A stretch of DNA of 8,127 nt from Chloroflexi bacterium RBG_16_64_43 (lineage in GTDB: Bacteria > Chloroflexota > Anaerolineae > Anaerolineales > RBG-16-64-43): assembly GCA_001796965.1 (NCBI GenBank), contig MGOA01000125.1, forward strand, positions 1,126 through 9,252, read 5' to 3'. The notes below the pieces were generated by a model, which saw nothing but the letters and a program-made list of their open reading frames with translations, had not been told where the DNA came from and made no database searches. This document shows, in pieces, positions 1-6,077 of the stretch; position 1 is the stretch's first letter; every line of letters starts with the position of its first letter. The position numbers and the translations under genes were made by a program.

Positions 1-10
1 AGGTCGCGGG

Positions 11-796
11 TCACGAAACGCGGCTCCGGGTCACCCGATGCACCCAATCCGCGCAGGCGCGCCATACGCGCAGATGTTCGGCGTCCTCAGTCAGCACATG
101 ACCCGAGCGCTCGATCCATAGGAGTTCGCGCTCGGCCGCGCCCAGCCTGTCGAAGATAACCTGCGCGTTCTCCGGTGCCACGCCGCCGTCGGTGCGCGAA
201 TGGATGATCAACGTAGGCGCCGTCACGCGCGGCAAGGCCTCGTACATATGTGCGATCAGTTGCCTCAACTCCCCTGTCGATCGAACCGGGTAGCGCGGGT
301 AGTCGACATGGTGCGCCGCCACAGAGGGGTCCACCCAGTCGGAGGGTCCTTTATCGACGTAGGGTATGACCAGCGAGATTTGGCGAGTGAAGTTCAGGCG
401 CCAATCCTTGGGCATTGCGGCCGGCGCGGCCATTGCCACCACACCCGCCAGTGGTAGGCGCGCGGCCAATTCGAGCGCCAGCGCGCCGCCCATCGACAGC
501 CCGAGTACCACCACCTCCCGTCCCGCCTCGCGCAGCATCCAGTACCCATCTTCCACCGATGCTGCCCAATCGTGCCACGCCGCGCGCATCATGTCGCGCG
601 GCTCGATGCTGTGGGCGAAGAGTCGCACGCCCAGCACCGTGTGGCCTTCGTCCGCGAGGAACCTCCCCAGGCCGCGCATCTCGTTGGGCGTGCCGGTGAA
701 GCCGTGGATGAGCAAGCAGCCGACGGACCCGCCCGAGAAGAGGAACGGCCGATTGGCTTCAGGGGTCAAGAGGGGGTGGATGGATTGGTTTTCCAT
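11..796 (-). CDS. Carboxylesterase / alpha-beta hydrolase, Est30-like
   Basis: This is a 261-residue serine hydrolase of the Est30-type carboxylesterase group, probably cytoplasmic, which cleaves short or medium acyl esters; the natural substrate is unknown. The complete alpha/beta-hydrolase machinery is visible. The oxyanion-hole motif HGFTG is at residues 31-35, the nucleophile elbow GLSMGG places Ser101, the acid is Asp203 in SRTDGG, and the catalytic His233 lies in SGHVLTED. The length is close to Est30-type enzymes (about 250 residues), and no signal peptide or membrane segment is seen. An in-frame ATG at 820 would add eight residues but has no good ribosome site. The ATG at 796 has AGGA (802-805) five bases upstream and is preferred. 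The gene follows the M24 peptidase stop (832) by a few dozen bases on the same strand, so co-transcription is likely. One oddity: the position where relatives usually carry GHG reads AHS (residues 61-63). The fold is confident; the substrate is not. Confidence 0.9.
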   Translation of the reverse strand: MENQSIHPLLTPEANRPFLFSGGSVGCLLIHGFTGTPNEMRGLGRFLADEGHTVLGVRLFAHSIEPRDMMRAAWHDWAASVEDGYWMLREAGREVVVLGLSMGGALALELAARLPLAGVVAMAAPAAMPKDWRLNFTRQISLVIPYVDKGPSDWVDPSVAAHHVDYPRYPVRSTGELRQLIAHMYEALPRVTAPTLIIHSRTDGGVAPENAQVIFDRLGAAERELLWIERSGHVLTEDAEHLRVWRACADWVHRVTRSRVS

Positions 797-831
797 TGGG
801 TTCCTGTTGGCCAGGGTCATGCCGGCCCGGG

Positions 832-1941
832 TCAGCCCGAGATGACCCTCAGTTCACGCGGGTAGACACTCAGCGATTCTGCTCCCCCGGCCGTGATAAG
901 GACGTCGTCTTCGATGCGCACGCCGCCCACGCCCGTCAGATAGATGCCTGGCTCAACCGTGTATGTCATACCGGGTTCGAGGCGCACGTCGCTGCCCTCG
1001 CGGATGAATGGTTCCTCGTGGGCCTCGAGCCCCAATCCGTGGCCGGTGCGGTGGATGAAGCGTTCGCCATAGCCGGCGGCAACGATGACCGCTCGGGCGG
1101 CGGCATCCACCTCGCCGGCCGTGGCCCCTGGGCGAGAGGCCTCTCGCCCGGCCTGGTTGGCGCGGCGCACCGTTTCGTACACCAATATCAGTTCATCGCT
1201 CACCGTGCCGATAGCCACTGTGCGCGTCAGATCGGAGATATACCCTCTATGGGCGGCTCCCCAATCAACAATCACCAGATCGCCAGCCTGCAGGCGCCGT
1301 TCGCCCGGGAGGGCGTGCGGAAGCGCAGCGTTGGGCCCGGAGGCGACGATTGGCGCAAAAGGCAGTTCGCTGTCGGAGCCCGACCGCAGAGTCTGCAACG
1401 TGAGCTCGGCCGCGATCTCGAGTTCGCTCACCCCGGGGCGGATGGCAGGCAGCGTCTGCTCGAAGGCGCGCTCGGCAATGCGCGTGGCCTCACGCATCGC
1501 GTCTGACTCCGCCGGTCCCTTGATCATGCGCAAGCGGGCCAGCAGCGGGTCGGCCTCGCCGGTCGTCATCTGCGGAGCGGCTTTCTCCAGCAGGCGCAAT
1601 TCCAGCACCCGCATGCGACGGTATTCCACAGCCACTTTCAGCGCCCCCACCTTCATTCGTTTGACCATGGCCAGGAAGGCGCCGCTGCGCGACGTCTCAT
1701 CTTCACCGTAGGGAAACGGAATGAACGGGATGCGGCTGGCCGTGAGCTTGGCGGCTTCGAGATCCGGCAGCACCAGCGCCGGGAGGCCCACGCGCGGTAT
1801 GAGCGCCACCACGGGGCGCTCCATCAGGTGAAAGGAGAGGCCGCTCAGGTAGGTCAGGTTAGCGCCGGGGAGCAGTGCGACCAGATCGGTCGCCTCTCTC
1901 TCCATTTCTAACTGCAAGCGCTGCAAACGAGCATCGGCCAT
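832..1941 (-). CDS. M24 family metallopeptidase, Xaa-Pro aminopeptidase/dipeptidase type
   Basis: This 369-residue protein matches the two-domain Xaa-Pro peptidase architecture. A creatinase-type N-terminal domain covers roughly residues 5-135 and a pita-bread catalytic domain roughly residues 140-365. All five dinuclear metal ligands are recognisable: Asp226 in VIVDWG, Asp237 in ISDLTR, His301 in TGHGLG, Glu330 in TVEPGIY and Glu344 in VRIEDD. The catalytic histidines His209 (LPHAL) and His308 (EAHEEP) are also present. The family hydrolyses peptide bonds next to proline, usually with Mn or Co ions, in the cytoplasm for peptide turnover. No signal peptide is seen, and the length is normal for the family. 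The ATG at 1941 has a strong GGAGG ribosome site at 1947-1951, five bases upstream. It is the first gene of a minus-strand pair with the esterase. Aminopeptidase and dipeptidase activities cannot be told apart by eye. Confidence 0.94.
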   Translation of the reverse strand: MADARLQRLQLEMEREATDLVALLPGANLTYLSGLSFHLMERPVVALIPRVGLPALVLPDLEAAKLTASRIPFIPFPYGEDETSRSGAFLAMVKRMKVGALKVAVEYRRMRVLELRLLEKAAPQMTTGEADPLLARLRMIKGPAESDAMREATRIAERAFEQTLPAIRPGVSELEIAAELTLQTLRSGSDSELPFAPIVASGPNAALPHALPGERRLQAGDLVIVDWGAAHRGYISDLTRTVAIGTVSDELILVYETVRRANQAGREASRPGATAGEVDAAARAVIVAAGYGERFIHRTGHGLGLEAHEEPFIREGSDVRLEPGMTYTVEPGIYLTGVGGVRIEDDVLITAGGAESLSVYPRELRVISG

Positions 1942-2034
1942 CTCATCCTCCGTGGTCCGGGTGGATTGTCGTCGGCTAATTTACCACGAATACATTTGCG
2001 CGGCGCCTCGATTTACCTTGCCGCGCAGCAAGAG

Positions 2035-2063
2035 TGGACACACTCCACGGTCGAGGCTACACT
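2035..2063 (+). promoter_or_regulatory. Candidate sigma-70-type promoter for the acyltransferase gene
   Basis: TGGACA (2035-2040, five of six consensus bases) and TACACT (2058-2063, four of six) are separated by exactly 17 bases. Transcription would begin near 2070, giving a leader of only about 12 bases before the ATG at 2082. That would rule out the upstream in-frame GTG at 2034 as the start. A dyad GTGGA-N5-TCCAC (2034-2048) overlaps the -35 element and could be an operator. This is motif matching by eye and is unproven. Confidence 0.35.
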
Positions 2064-2081
2064 TGGCCCGCCGTGGTGACG

Positions 2082-2885
2082 ATGAGACCCGACACCGCAT
2101 CACTTCGCGTGCCCGCATACCGCTATCCACCGTGGACCACGCTGGCCATTGCCCTGGGTGTGCTGGCAGGGCGCCCGCGTTTGCTGGCCCGTGATTCGCG
2201 CCGCCTGGCCTCTGGCATCTCCTGCCTGCGAGTCGCGGGAGAGCCTCAGGCGCTATTCGCCGATGGAGGCCGCGCGGCCGGCGCTCGCGGTCTGTTATTC
2301 ACCTTCAATCATTACAGCCGGCCCGGGTTCAAGGTTTGGTGGATTCCCATTGCGATGGCCTCGGTTGTGCCATGCGAGATGCATTGGGTGATGGCCACCG
2401 CCTGGACCTTCCCGGACTGGCTGCGCAGCCACACCCTGACACCATTGACCACCTGGCTCTTCCATCGACTCGCGCGCGTGTACGGATTCACGCCGATGCC
2501 GCCGATGCCGCCCCGCCCGTGGGAGTTGACGGCGCGTGCCAACGCCGTGCGCGAGGTCTTGCGCTGGACGCGCGCACAAGCTCGCCCCGTCATCGGCCTG
2601 GCACCCGAGGGCATGGATCCGCCGCCGGGCAAGATGATGATGCCTCCGGCCGGCGTCGGCCGCTTCATCGACCACCTGGCCCGCCTCGGGCTGGCCATCG
2701 TGCCGGTCGGCGCATACGAAGAGGGCGGCGCGTTGTGCCTGGACTTTGGCCAGCCCTACGCGCTGGGCGCGCGCGATGAGAATGCGCGCGACTCGCGCGA
2801 CCGTGAGGTAGGGCAAATCGTGATGCAGCATATCGCGGAGCGCCTGCCGCCGCATCTGCGGAGTTTCGCCGACTCCCCTGCCTGA
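2082..2885 (+). CDS. PlsC-like acyltransferase (LPLAT superfamily), divergent
   Basis: This 267-residue protein resembles 1-acylglycerol-3-phosphate acyltransferases, which move an acyl chain to a lysophospholipid at the inner membrane face. The block order fits: FTFNHYSRPG at residues 74-83, with His77 as the presumed catalytic base; LAPEGMDPP at 173-181, equivalent to the PEG phosphate-binding motif; and AIVPVGAYEEGG at 205-216, equivalent to the late VPV block. A hydrophobic stretch near residues 18-36 could be a membrane anchor. Two departures matter. The His is not followed by the Asp of the HX4D motif, and the PEG block lacks the usual Arg/Thr, reading EGMD. The acceptor may therefore not be lysophosphatidate. 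An in-frame GTG at 2034 would add 16 residues, but it overlaps the candidate promoter and lacks a ribosome site, so the ATG at 2082 is preferred. It diverges from the M24 gene and stands alone. The superfamily is fairly sure; the substrate is open. Confidence 0.75.
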   Translation: MRPDTASLRVPAYRYPPWTTLAIALGVLAGRPRLLARDSRRLASGISCLRVAGEPQALFADGGRAAGARGLLFTFNHYSRPGFKVWWIPIAMASVVPCEMHWVMATAWTFPDWLRSHTLTPLTTWLFHRLARVYGFTPMPPMPPRPWELTARANAVREVLRWTRAQARPVIGLAPEGMDPPPGKMMMPPAGVGRFIDHLARLGLAIVPVGAYEEGGALCLDFGQPYALGARDENARDSRDREVGQIVMQHIAERLPPHLRSFADSPA

Positions 2886-3111
2886 GGTATGACTGCGATC
2901 ACCTGACCTTGTGCGTCATTGCCGCGCGACTGCGCCTCACTTGTCATCGCGAAATACCCTGAGCTCGGGTTCCAGAGCATGGCCTTGCGATGGACGACTC
3001 CACCCCCTGCTCCCCCAACCCCCCACGCCACGCTGAAACCCAAGAGCACGGCGTCGCCGTGTGCCCCTCCACTCGATTGCGCGAGCTCGGTCTCTGGGCT
3101 ATCCAGGGTTC

Positions 3112-3138
3112 TCTCTGCGCTCTCTGCGATCTCGGCGG
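3112..3138. repeat. Three 9-bp tandem units in the 2886-3156 spacer
   Basis: Three direct units, TCTCTGCGC, TCTCTGCGA and TCTCGGCGG, run head to tail and end 18 bases before the transporter stop codon. Read on the minus strand they would give an AE-x-AE-x-AE peptide, a pattern familiar from spuriously annotated short proteins in environmental genomes that carry dispersed GCAGAGA-type intergenic repeats. The rest of 2886-3156 has no convincing gene. It includes two loosely similar GTCATTGC/GTCATCGC stretches (2915-2922 and 2943-2950) in the style of other decayed intergenic repeats. The genes on either side converge here, but no clear terminator with a T-tract was found. Confidence 0.5.
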
Positions 3139-3156
3139 TAGTAAGTTCGATCCCCT

Positions 3157-4650
3157 TCACGAACCAGCGACCGGTCGCACGCGCACGAGAGCCAGCGTGC
3201 TCAGCAGGAACAACACCGCATAGCAGGCAAAGATGGCGAAGTAGCCCAGCCCCGGCTTGAACAGGTTCAACTGGTCCGCCACGATCCCTCCGATTCCTGC
3301 CCCGACAATGCCCGCCCCGGCTCCTGCGAGATTCGAGATGCCCAGGTAGCGTCCGGCCTCCAGTGGCGGAACCAAGTCAGTCCCCAGTGCCCAGTTGGCC
3401 GTCATAAACAAGCCCGTTCCCAGTCCGATGATCGTTCCGGCGATGTAGATCATCGCCAGGCTTGGCAACCAGATCGTGCTGAGCAGCAGGAAGCCGCCGA
3501 TCGCCGCGGCGATCCCGCTTAGCCCCGTGAGAAGCTTGCGCCCGATTCGATCGGCCAGCCAACCACTGGCCAGGGCCGCGACGAGGATAAAGACGCCAAT
3601 CACCGAGGTTATCGTGCCCGTCAGGCCGGAGGCGGCCTTATCCGTGAGGTTGAAGGCATACATCAGGAAATAGAACAACGAGCCCTGCAGCGAGGTGGCC
3701 GCGGCCAGGAACATCAGCCGGTTGACGATCCACCAGGTGAACGAGGATTGGCGGCGCGCATCCCTGCCCAAGGTGGCCAGCGCGCCCGCCCAAACCCCGA
3801 CCACGACGGCAACGATCATAGCCACGCCACCGCCTACTCCGATCGCGACAGCCGCGGGGAGGCTCGACGGGTTGATGGCTGTCGGAAATCCCGCGAGATC
3901 CCAGGCGATGGGGCTGCCCATAACGGCAGAAGTGGCCAACCCCGTCAGCCCGCCGAGCAATCCGCCGGCCAGCAAGCCGGCGATCCCACCTGCAAGAATG
4001 CCGGCCAGCATTCCCAGGACGCGCAACATCGGCGGCCAGAAGGGCGTGGATGGTTTCTTGGCTAGCGGCGTTTCTCGCACCGTGACCATGGTGATGACTG
4101 CCACGACGAGCAGCGACGCGCCGGTGGCGAAGATCGCCCAGTCCAGGTGGCCGGCTTCGACCAGCTTGGCGATGGTGATACCGACCAGGATGATCGGCAG
4201 CAATTCCATGACCGACTTGACGGCCGAGGCCCGCCCGCGCTGGTCCTCAGGCACCAGGTCTGGGATAAGCCCTTGCAGCGGGCCGTGCGAAATGTTGGAG
4301 GAGAACTGGATCATAAGCACGGCGATCAACAGCGAGCCGTAGTTCCAGGAGAGTGCGATGGCAGCCAGAAAGAGCAGGTCGCCCAACGCCCCAGCCATGA
4401 TGTACGGCCGTCTCCTTCCAACGCGGGAGGTGGAGCGGTCGCTCATCAGCCCTGCTGCCGGCTGCACCAGCATGGCGATAATCAGCCCGGCCGCGCGCAT
4501 CAATCCCAGCCGGGTGTTGATCTGCCCGGCGGGCGAGTATAGCTGGACCAGGTACGGCATGAAGATCGAGCCGAGAGCGGTGTTGCGAACGTTGAGGCCC
4601 AGCCAGAACAGGTTGATCGACAGGTGGTCGTACCAGCGCAGAGGCTTCAC
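3157..4650 (-). CDS. MFS transporter, 497 residues, with extra central hydrophobic region
   Basis: This is an integral inner-membrane transporter of the major facilitator superfamily, resembling the GPH/SUT (SLC45-like) branch that often moves sugars by cation symport. The loop 2-3 signature is clear at residues 67-84 (GLMSDRSTSRVGRRRPYI), and its second-half counterpart GWLADRIGRK is at 363-372. Further family-like blocks are LIPDLVPEDQRGRASA (128-143) and WWIVNRLMFLAA near 306-317. Between the two halves, residues 207-296 add two Gly/Ala-rich hydrophobic stretches, so the protein may have about 14 rather than 12 membrane segments. The GTG at 4650 is chosen because AAAGGA sits seven bases upstream. 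An in-frame GTG at 4728 would add 26 polar residues, has no ribosome site and lies at the predicted transcription start. The gene is monocistronic and convergent with the acyltransferase. The substrate is unknown; nothing nearby names it. Confidence 0.88.
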   Translation of the reverse strand: MKPLRWYDHLSINLFWLGLNVRNTALGSIFMPYLVQLYSPAGQINTRLGLMRAAGLIIAMLVQPAAGLMSDRSTSRVGRRRPYIMAGALGDLLFLAAIALSWNYGSLLIAVLMIQFSSNISHGPLQGLIPDLVPEDQRGRASAVKSVMELLPIILVGITIAKLVEAGHLDWAIFATGASLLVVAVITMVTVRETPLAKKPSTPFWPPMLRVLGMLAGILAGGIAGLLAGGLLGGLTGLATSAVMGSPIAWDLAGFPTAINPSSLPAAVAIGVGGGVAMIVAVVVGVWAGALATLGRDARRQSSFTWWIVNRLMFLAAATSLQGSLFYFLMYAFNLTDKAASGLTGTITSVIGVFILVAALASGWLADRIGRKLLTGLSGIAAAIGGFLLLSTIWLPSLAMIYIAGTIIGLGTGLFMTANWALGTDLVPPLEAGRYLGISNLAGAGAGIVGAGIGGIVADQLNLFKPGLGYFAIFACYAVLFLLSTLALVRVRPVAGS

Positions 4651-4657
4651 GGCGTCA

Positions 4658-4661
4658 TCCT
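4658..4661 (-). promoter_or_regulatory. Ribosome binding site that decides the transporter start
   Basis: On the minus strand AAAGGAT is followed by TGACGCC and then the GTG at 4650, giving AGGA a spacing of seven bases. The upstream alternative GTG at 4728 has nothing comparable, so the downstream start is preferred. Confidence 0.7.
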
Positions 4662-4730
4662 TTCGCGCGGCGGCGTGCGGCCGGATCGGGCGGTCACACT
4701 GGCCAAACGATGACCTTCGGGAGACCACCT

Positions 4731-4759
4731 AGTTTAGATGAGAACGACCTGGGCATCAA
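4731..4759 (-). promoter_or_regulatory. Candidate promoter for the MFS transporter
   Basis: On the minus strand TTGATG (4754-4759, four of six consensus bases) and TAAACT (4731-4736, four of six) are separated by 17 bases. Transcription would start near 4724 and leave a leader of about 74 bases before the GTG at 4650. A perfect palindrome (4765-4778) sits just upstream of the -35 element, a usual place for an activator or repressor site. Confidence 0.4.
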
Positions 4760-4764
4760 CTCCG

Positions 4765-4778
4765 CCGCAAGCTTGCGG
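4765..4778. promoter_or_regulatory. Perfect 14-bp palindrome upstream of the transporter promoter
   Basis: CCGCAAGCTTGCGG is self-complementary with no spacer. It lies five bases upstream of the candidate -35 of the transporter, at roughly -41 to -54 relative to the predicted start. A dimeric regulator's operator is possible. No regulator gene is nearby, and a chance palindrome cannot be ruled out. Confidence 0.35.
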
Positions 4779-4830
4779 GCCATTTGTGAGGCGTGGAAGC
4801 AGGCCGTCAAGCGCCGGACGGTGAAGGCAG

Positions 4831-4853
4831 CACGGGGCGGCTGCCGCCCCGTG
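4831..4853. repeat. 23-bp GC-rich inverted repeat
   Basis: The 11-base arms CACGGGGCGGC and GCCGCCCCGTG are perfectly complementary around a single central T (4842). As RNA this would fold as about nine to ten pairs with a small loop. No T-tract follows on either strand, so it is not a typical intrinsic terminator. It lies over 300 bases beyond the stop of the secreted-protein gene and about 180 bases upstream of the transporter start. Confidence 0.6.
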
Positions 4854-4998
4854 ACTCACGCATTGCCATCTTGGTGAAGGGGTGATCAGGTTGCGGTGAG
4901 ACGCCCTACCTAATCCCCTACCCCCCTTGCAGGGCAGGCTCTCGGCCGATGGGCAGCTTTCGAGAGGCATGTGGTTGGCGGAGAGGGGCAGAGGGAAT

Positions 4999-5033
4999 CA
5001 AGGAGACGGGGGCCGAAGGCCCCCGTCTCCTTG
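4999..5033 (-). terminator. Strong hairpin, 16-bp perfect stem; possible terminator of the secreted-protein gene
   Basis: The 16-base arms at 4999-5014 and 5018-5033 are perfectly complementary around a three-base loop (GAA on plus, TTC on minus). The stem is G/C-rich at its core. It lies about 125 bases downstream of the stop of the minus-strand gene 5160-5756, which is the only transcript expected to run into it. On that strand it is followed by only a short weak T-containing run (ATTCCC), so termination is plausible rather than certain. It could instead be a mobile repeat unit or an RNA-stabilising structure. Confidence 0.5.
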
Positions 5034-5106
5034 CAGATGACCTCGCCCCGCCAAATCGACTCCTTCGCCTCAAGGCTCTTGCTCGCCGGGGGAAGGGTTG
5101 GGGGCT

Positions 5107-5123
5107 ACCCTCGGAACGAGGGT
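5107..5123 (-). terminator. Small hairpin just downstream of the secreted-protein gene
   Basis: ACCCTCG (5107-5113) and CGAGGGT (5117-5123) pair perfectly around GAA, the same three-base loop as the larger hairpin at 4999-5033. It begins 36 bases beyond the stop of the gene at 5160. No T-tract follows on the minus strand, so a terminator role is weakly supported. Confidence 0.3.
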
Positions 5124-5159
5124 GGGGTCCAGGGCCGGTTACTCGCCGTCCGCGCGCTC

Positions 5160-5756
5160 CTACTCGCGCTCCGTCGGCCAGTCGGGCTCCTCGGGCATCG
5201 CGTCGCGGTTGGCCTTTCGCCAATCGCGGATAGCAGCATGCAACGCGCGCAGCGCCGAGGCCATGGTCTTGCCCGCATCGCGAAACTCCTTGCCCGCACC
5301 TTTGACCGTCCCCCAGGCTTCCTGGATGTCGGTCACCTCACCCTGGTCATCGAAACCAGCATGCCGAGCCAAGATGGCCGCCCCCTGGTCGTGTTTGGCC
5401 TGTGCGGAATTCATCGAGGCACGGAAGGAGGCCAGCGCTGCCTCCAGCGCGGAGGTATCGCGGCCGCGCGCCTTGGCCTGGTCGATCAGGTTCTCGACGC
5501 GGTCGGCGCCGGTGCGCGCCTTGTCGATCGCTCCCTGCGTGCGCGCCTCAACGCCCTGCAGACGCTGGTAAGCCTGTTTGACTGCCGCCTCTCTCAAGCC
5601 CGCGTCGTCCGCCGGGGGCGGCGGGTCTTCCATCGATGGCGCCGCGTACACCGGGGCGGCAGCCAACGGCGCAAGGCTTCCCACCACGGCGGTCACGGCA
5701 AGCGCGCCGCTCACCAGCCACGACGCAATGCGTCCCCTCTTCCTACGTGTAAACAT
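5160..5756 (-). CDS. Secreted Ala-rich helical protein of unknown function
   Basis: This is a 198-residue protein that I cannot assign to a named family. Its N-terminus is a classical Sec signal peptide: basic MFTRRKRGR, a hydrophobic core to about residue 34, and a likely cleavage after VYA at residue 38. A short Pro-rich linker (45-48) follows. From about residue 52 to 180 it is almost entirely predicted helix, rich in Ala, Gln, Lys, Arg and Glu. The helices are interrupted near AKARGRDTSA (94-103) and RHAGFDDQGEVTD (131-143). No cysteines or enzyme motifs are seen. The segment VENLIDQAKARGRDTSALEA resembles helical exported proteins I associate with Chloroflexota; this is recollection, not a search. 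The ATG at 5756 has an excellent AAAGGAGA ribosome site (5761-5768). The gene stands alone, divergent from the AbfD homologue. A structural or binding role outside the membrane is a guess. Confidence 0.82.
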   Translation of the reverse strand: MFTRRKRGRIASWLVSGALAVTAVVGSLAPLAAAPVYAAPSMEDPPPPADDAGLREAAVKQAYQRLQGVEARTQGAIDKARTGADRVENLIDQAKARGRDTSALEAALASFRASMNSAQAKHDQGAAILARHAGFDDQGEVTDIQEAWGTVKGAGKEFRDAGKTMASALRALHAAIRDWRKANRDAMPEEPDWPTERE

Positions 5757-5926
5757 TCGCTCTCCTTTCCTCGGCCGCTTTGCCGTCGACCGTCAAGCGG
5801 TCCGAGTCAGGCTTACCATAGTCCGCGGAGGATTCGCCAGGGTTGCGGCGAGGTAATGAGAGTGTAAATCCGCTATTAGGCCGGCTGGCGGCTCGGATTG
5901 GCCATGTAACGCGGACTGGGAGCCGG

Positions 5927-5954
5927 TTGCGGCGATCCGGGGCGGGCCTACAAT
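5927..5954 (+). promoter_or_regulatory. Candidate promoter for the AbfD homologue
   Basis: TTGCGG (5927-5932, three of six consensus bases) and TACAAT (5949-5954, five of six) are 16 bases apart. Transcription would start near 5961, leaving a leader of roughly 115 bases that contains the hairpin at 5983-6007. The -10 is good and the -35 is weak, so the call is tentative. Confidence 0.35.
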
Positions 5955-5982
5955 TGGCCTTGCGGGAGGAACATCCCACAAC

Positions 5983-6007
5983 CACCACCCCTCGCATGAG
6001 GGTGGTG
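5983..6007 (+). promoter_or_regulatory. Leader hairpin upstream of the AbfD homologue
   Basis: CACCACCCCTC (5983-5993) pairs with GAGGGTGGTG (5998-6007) around a GCAT loop, with one bulged C. It lies within the predicted 5' leader, 70 bases before the ATG at 6078. It has no T-tract, so it is not an obvious attenuator. It may affect mRNA stability or be a regulator's site in DNA. Confidence 0.35.
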
Positions 6008-6077
6008 AGAACGGCGATCGGGACCCTCCGCCGCACATCCGCCGCAGCACCGTCCCACTCGGGAAAGGGACCCGTCG

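Larger units (their letters stand above)
4651..5159. other. 509-base gene-free stretch rich in inverted repeats
   Basis: No convincing coding region is seen on either strand; the short open frames are low-complexity Arg/Gly/Pro-rich and match no family. The stretch holds, in order, the transporter's ribosome site and candidate promoter, a 14-bp palindrome (4765-4778), a 23-bp inverted repeat (4831-4853), a 35-base hairpin with a 16-bp stem (4999-5033) and a smaller hairpin (5107-5123). The pieces around 4911-4940 and 5090-5130 look like decayed copies of the C/G-rich intergenic repeats common in environmental genomes. That reading is an impression, not a match. Confidence 0.6.
5757..6077. promoter_or_regulatory. 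321-base divergent intergenic region
   Basis: This stretch separates two genes transcribed away from each other and so should contain both promoters. On the left it holds the AAAGGAGA ribosome site of the secreted-protein gene and a weak dyad GACCG-N5-CGGTC (5788-5802). On the right are a candidate plus-strand promoter (5927-5954), a leader hairpin (5983-6007) and the AAAGGGA ribosome site at 6064-6070. No convincing minus-strand promoter was found. A long antisense open frame that enters this region has no protein-like features. Confidence 0.6.

Noticed and set aside
796..1506. 236-residue open frame on the plus strand opposite the M24 peptidase
   Set aside because: The minus-strand frame carries all M24 metal ligands; this one has no recognisable domain and is a shadow.
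2756..3160. 134-residue minus-strand open frame in the convergent spacer
   Set aside because: Its start is formed by the AE-rich tandem repeat and its end overlaps the acyltransferase gene; it looks like translated intergenic repeat.
4734..4970. 78-residue minus-strand open frame upstream of the transporter
   Set aside because: It covers the transporter promoter candidate and two palindromes, has no ribosome site and reads as repeat-derived sequence.
4999..5033. CRISPR repeat or phage attachment site
   Set aside because: There is a single copy with no spacers or direct repeats, and no integrase, tRNA or cas gene is in the window.
4971..5867. 298-residue open frame on the plus strand across the hairpins and the secreted-protein gene
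   Set aside because: It runs through a 16-bp perfect hairpin and opposite a gene with a clear signal peptide and ribosome site; composition is Arg/Gly-rich without domains.
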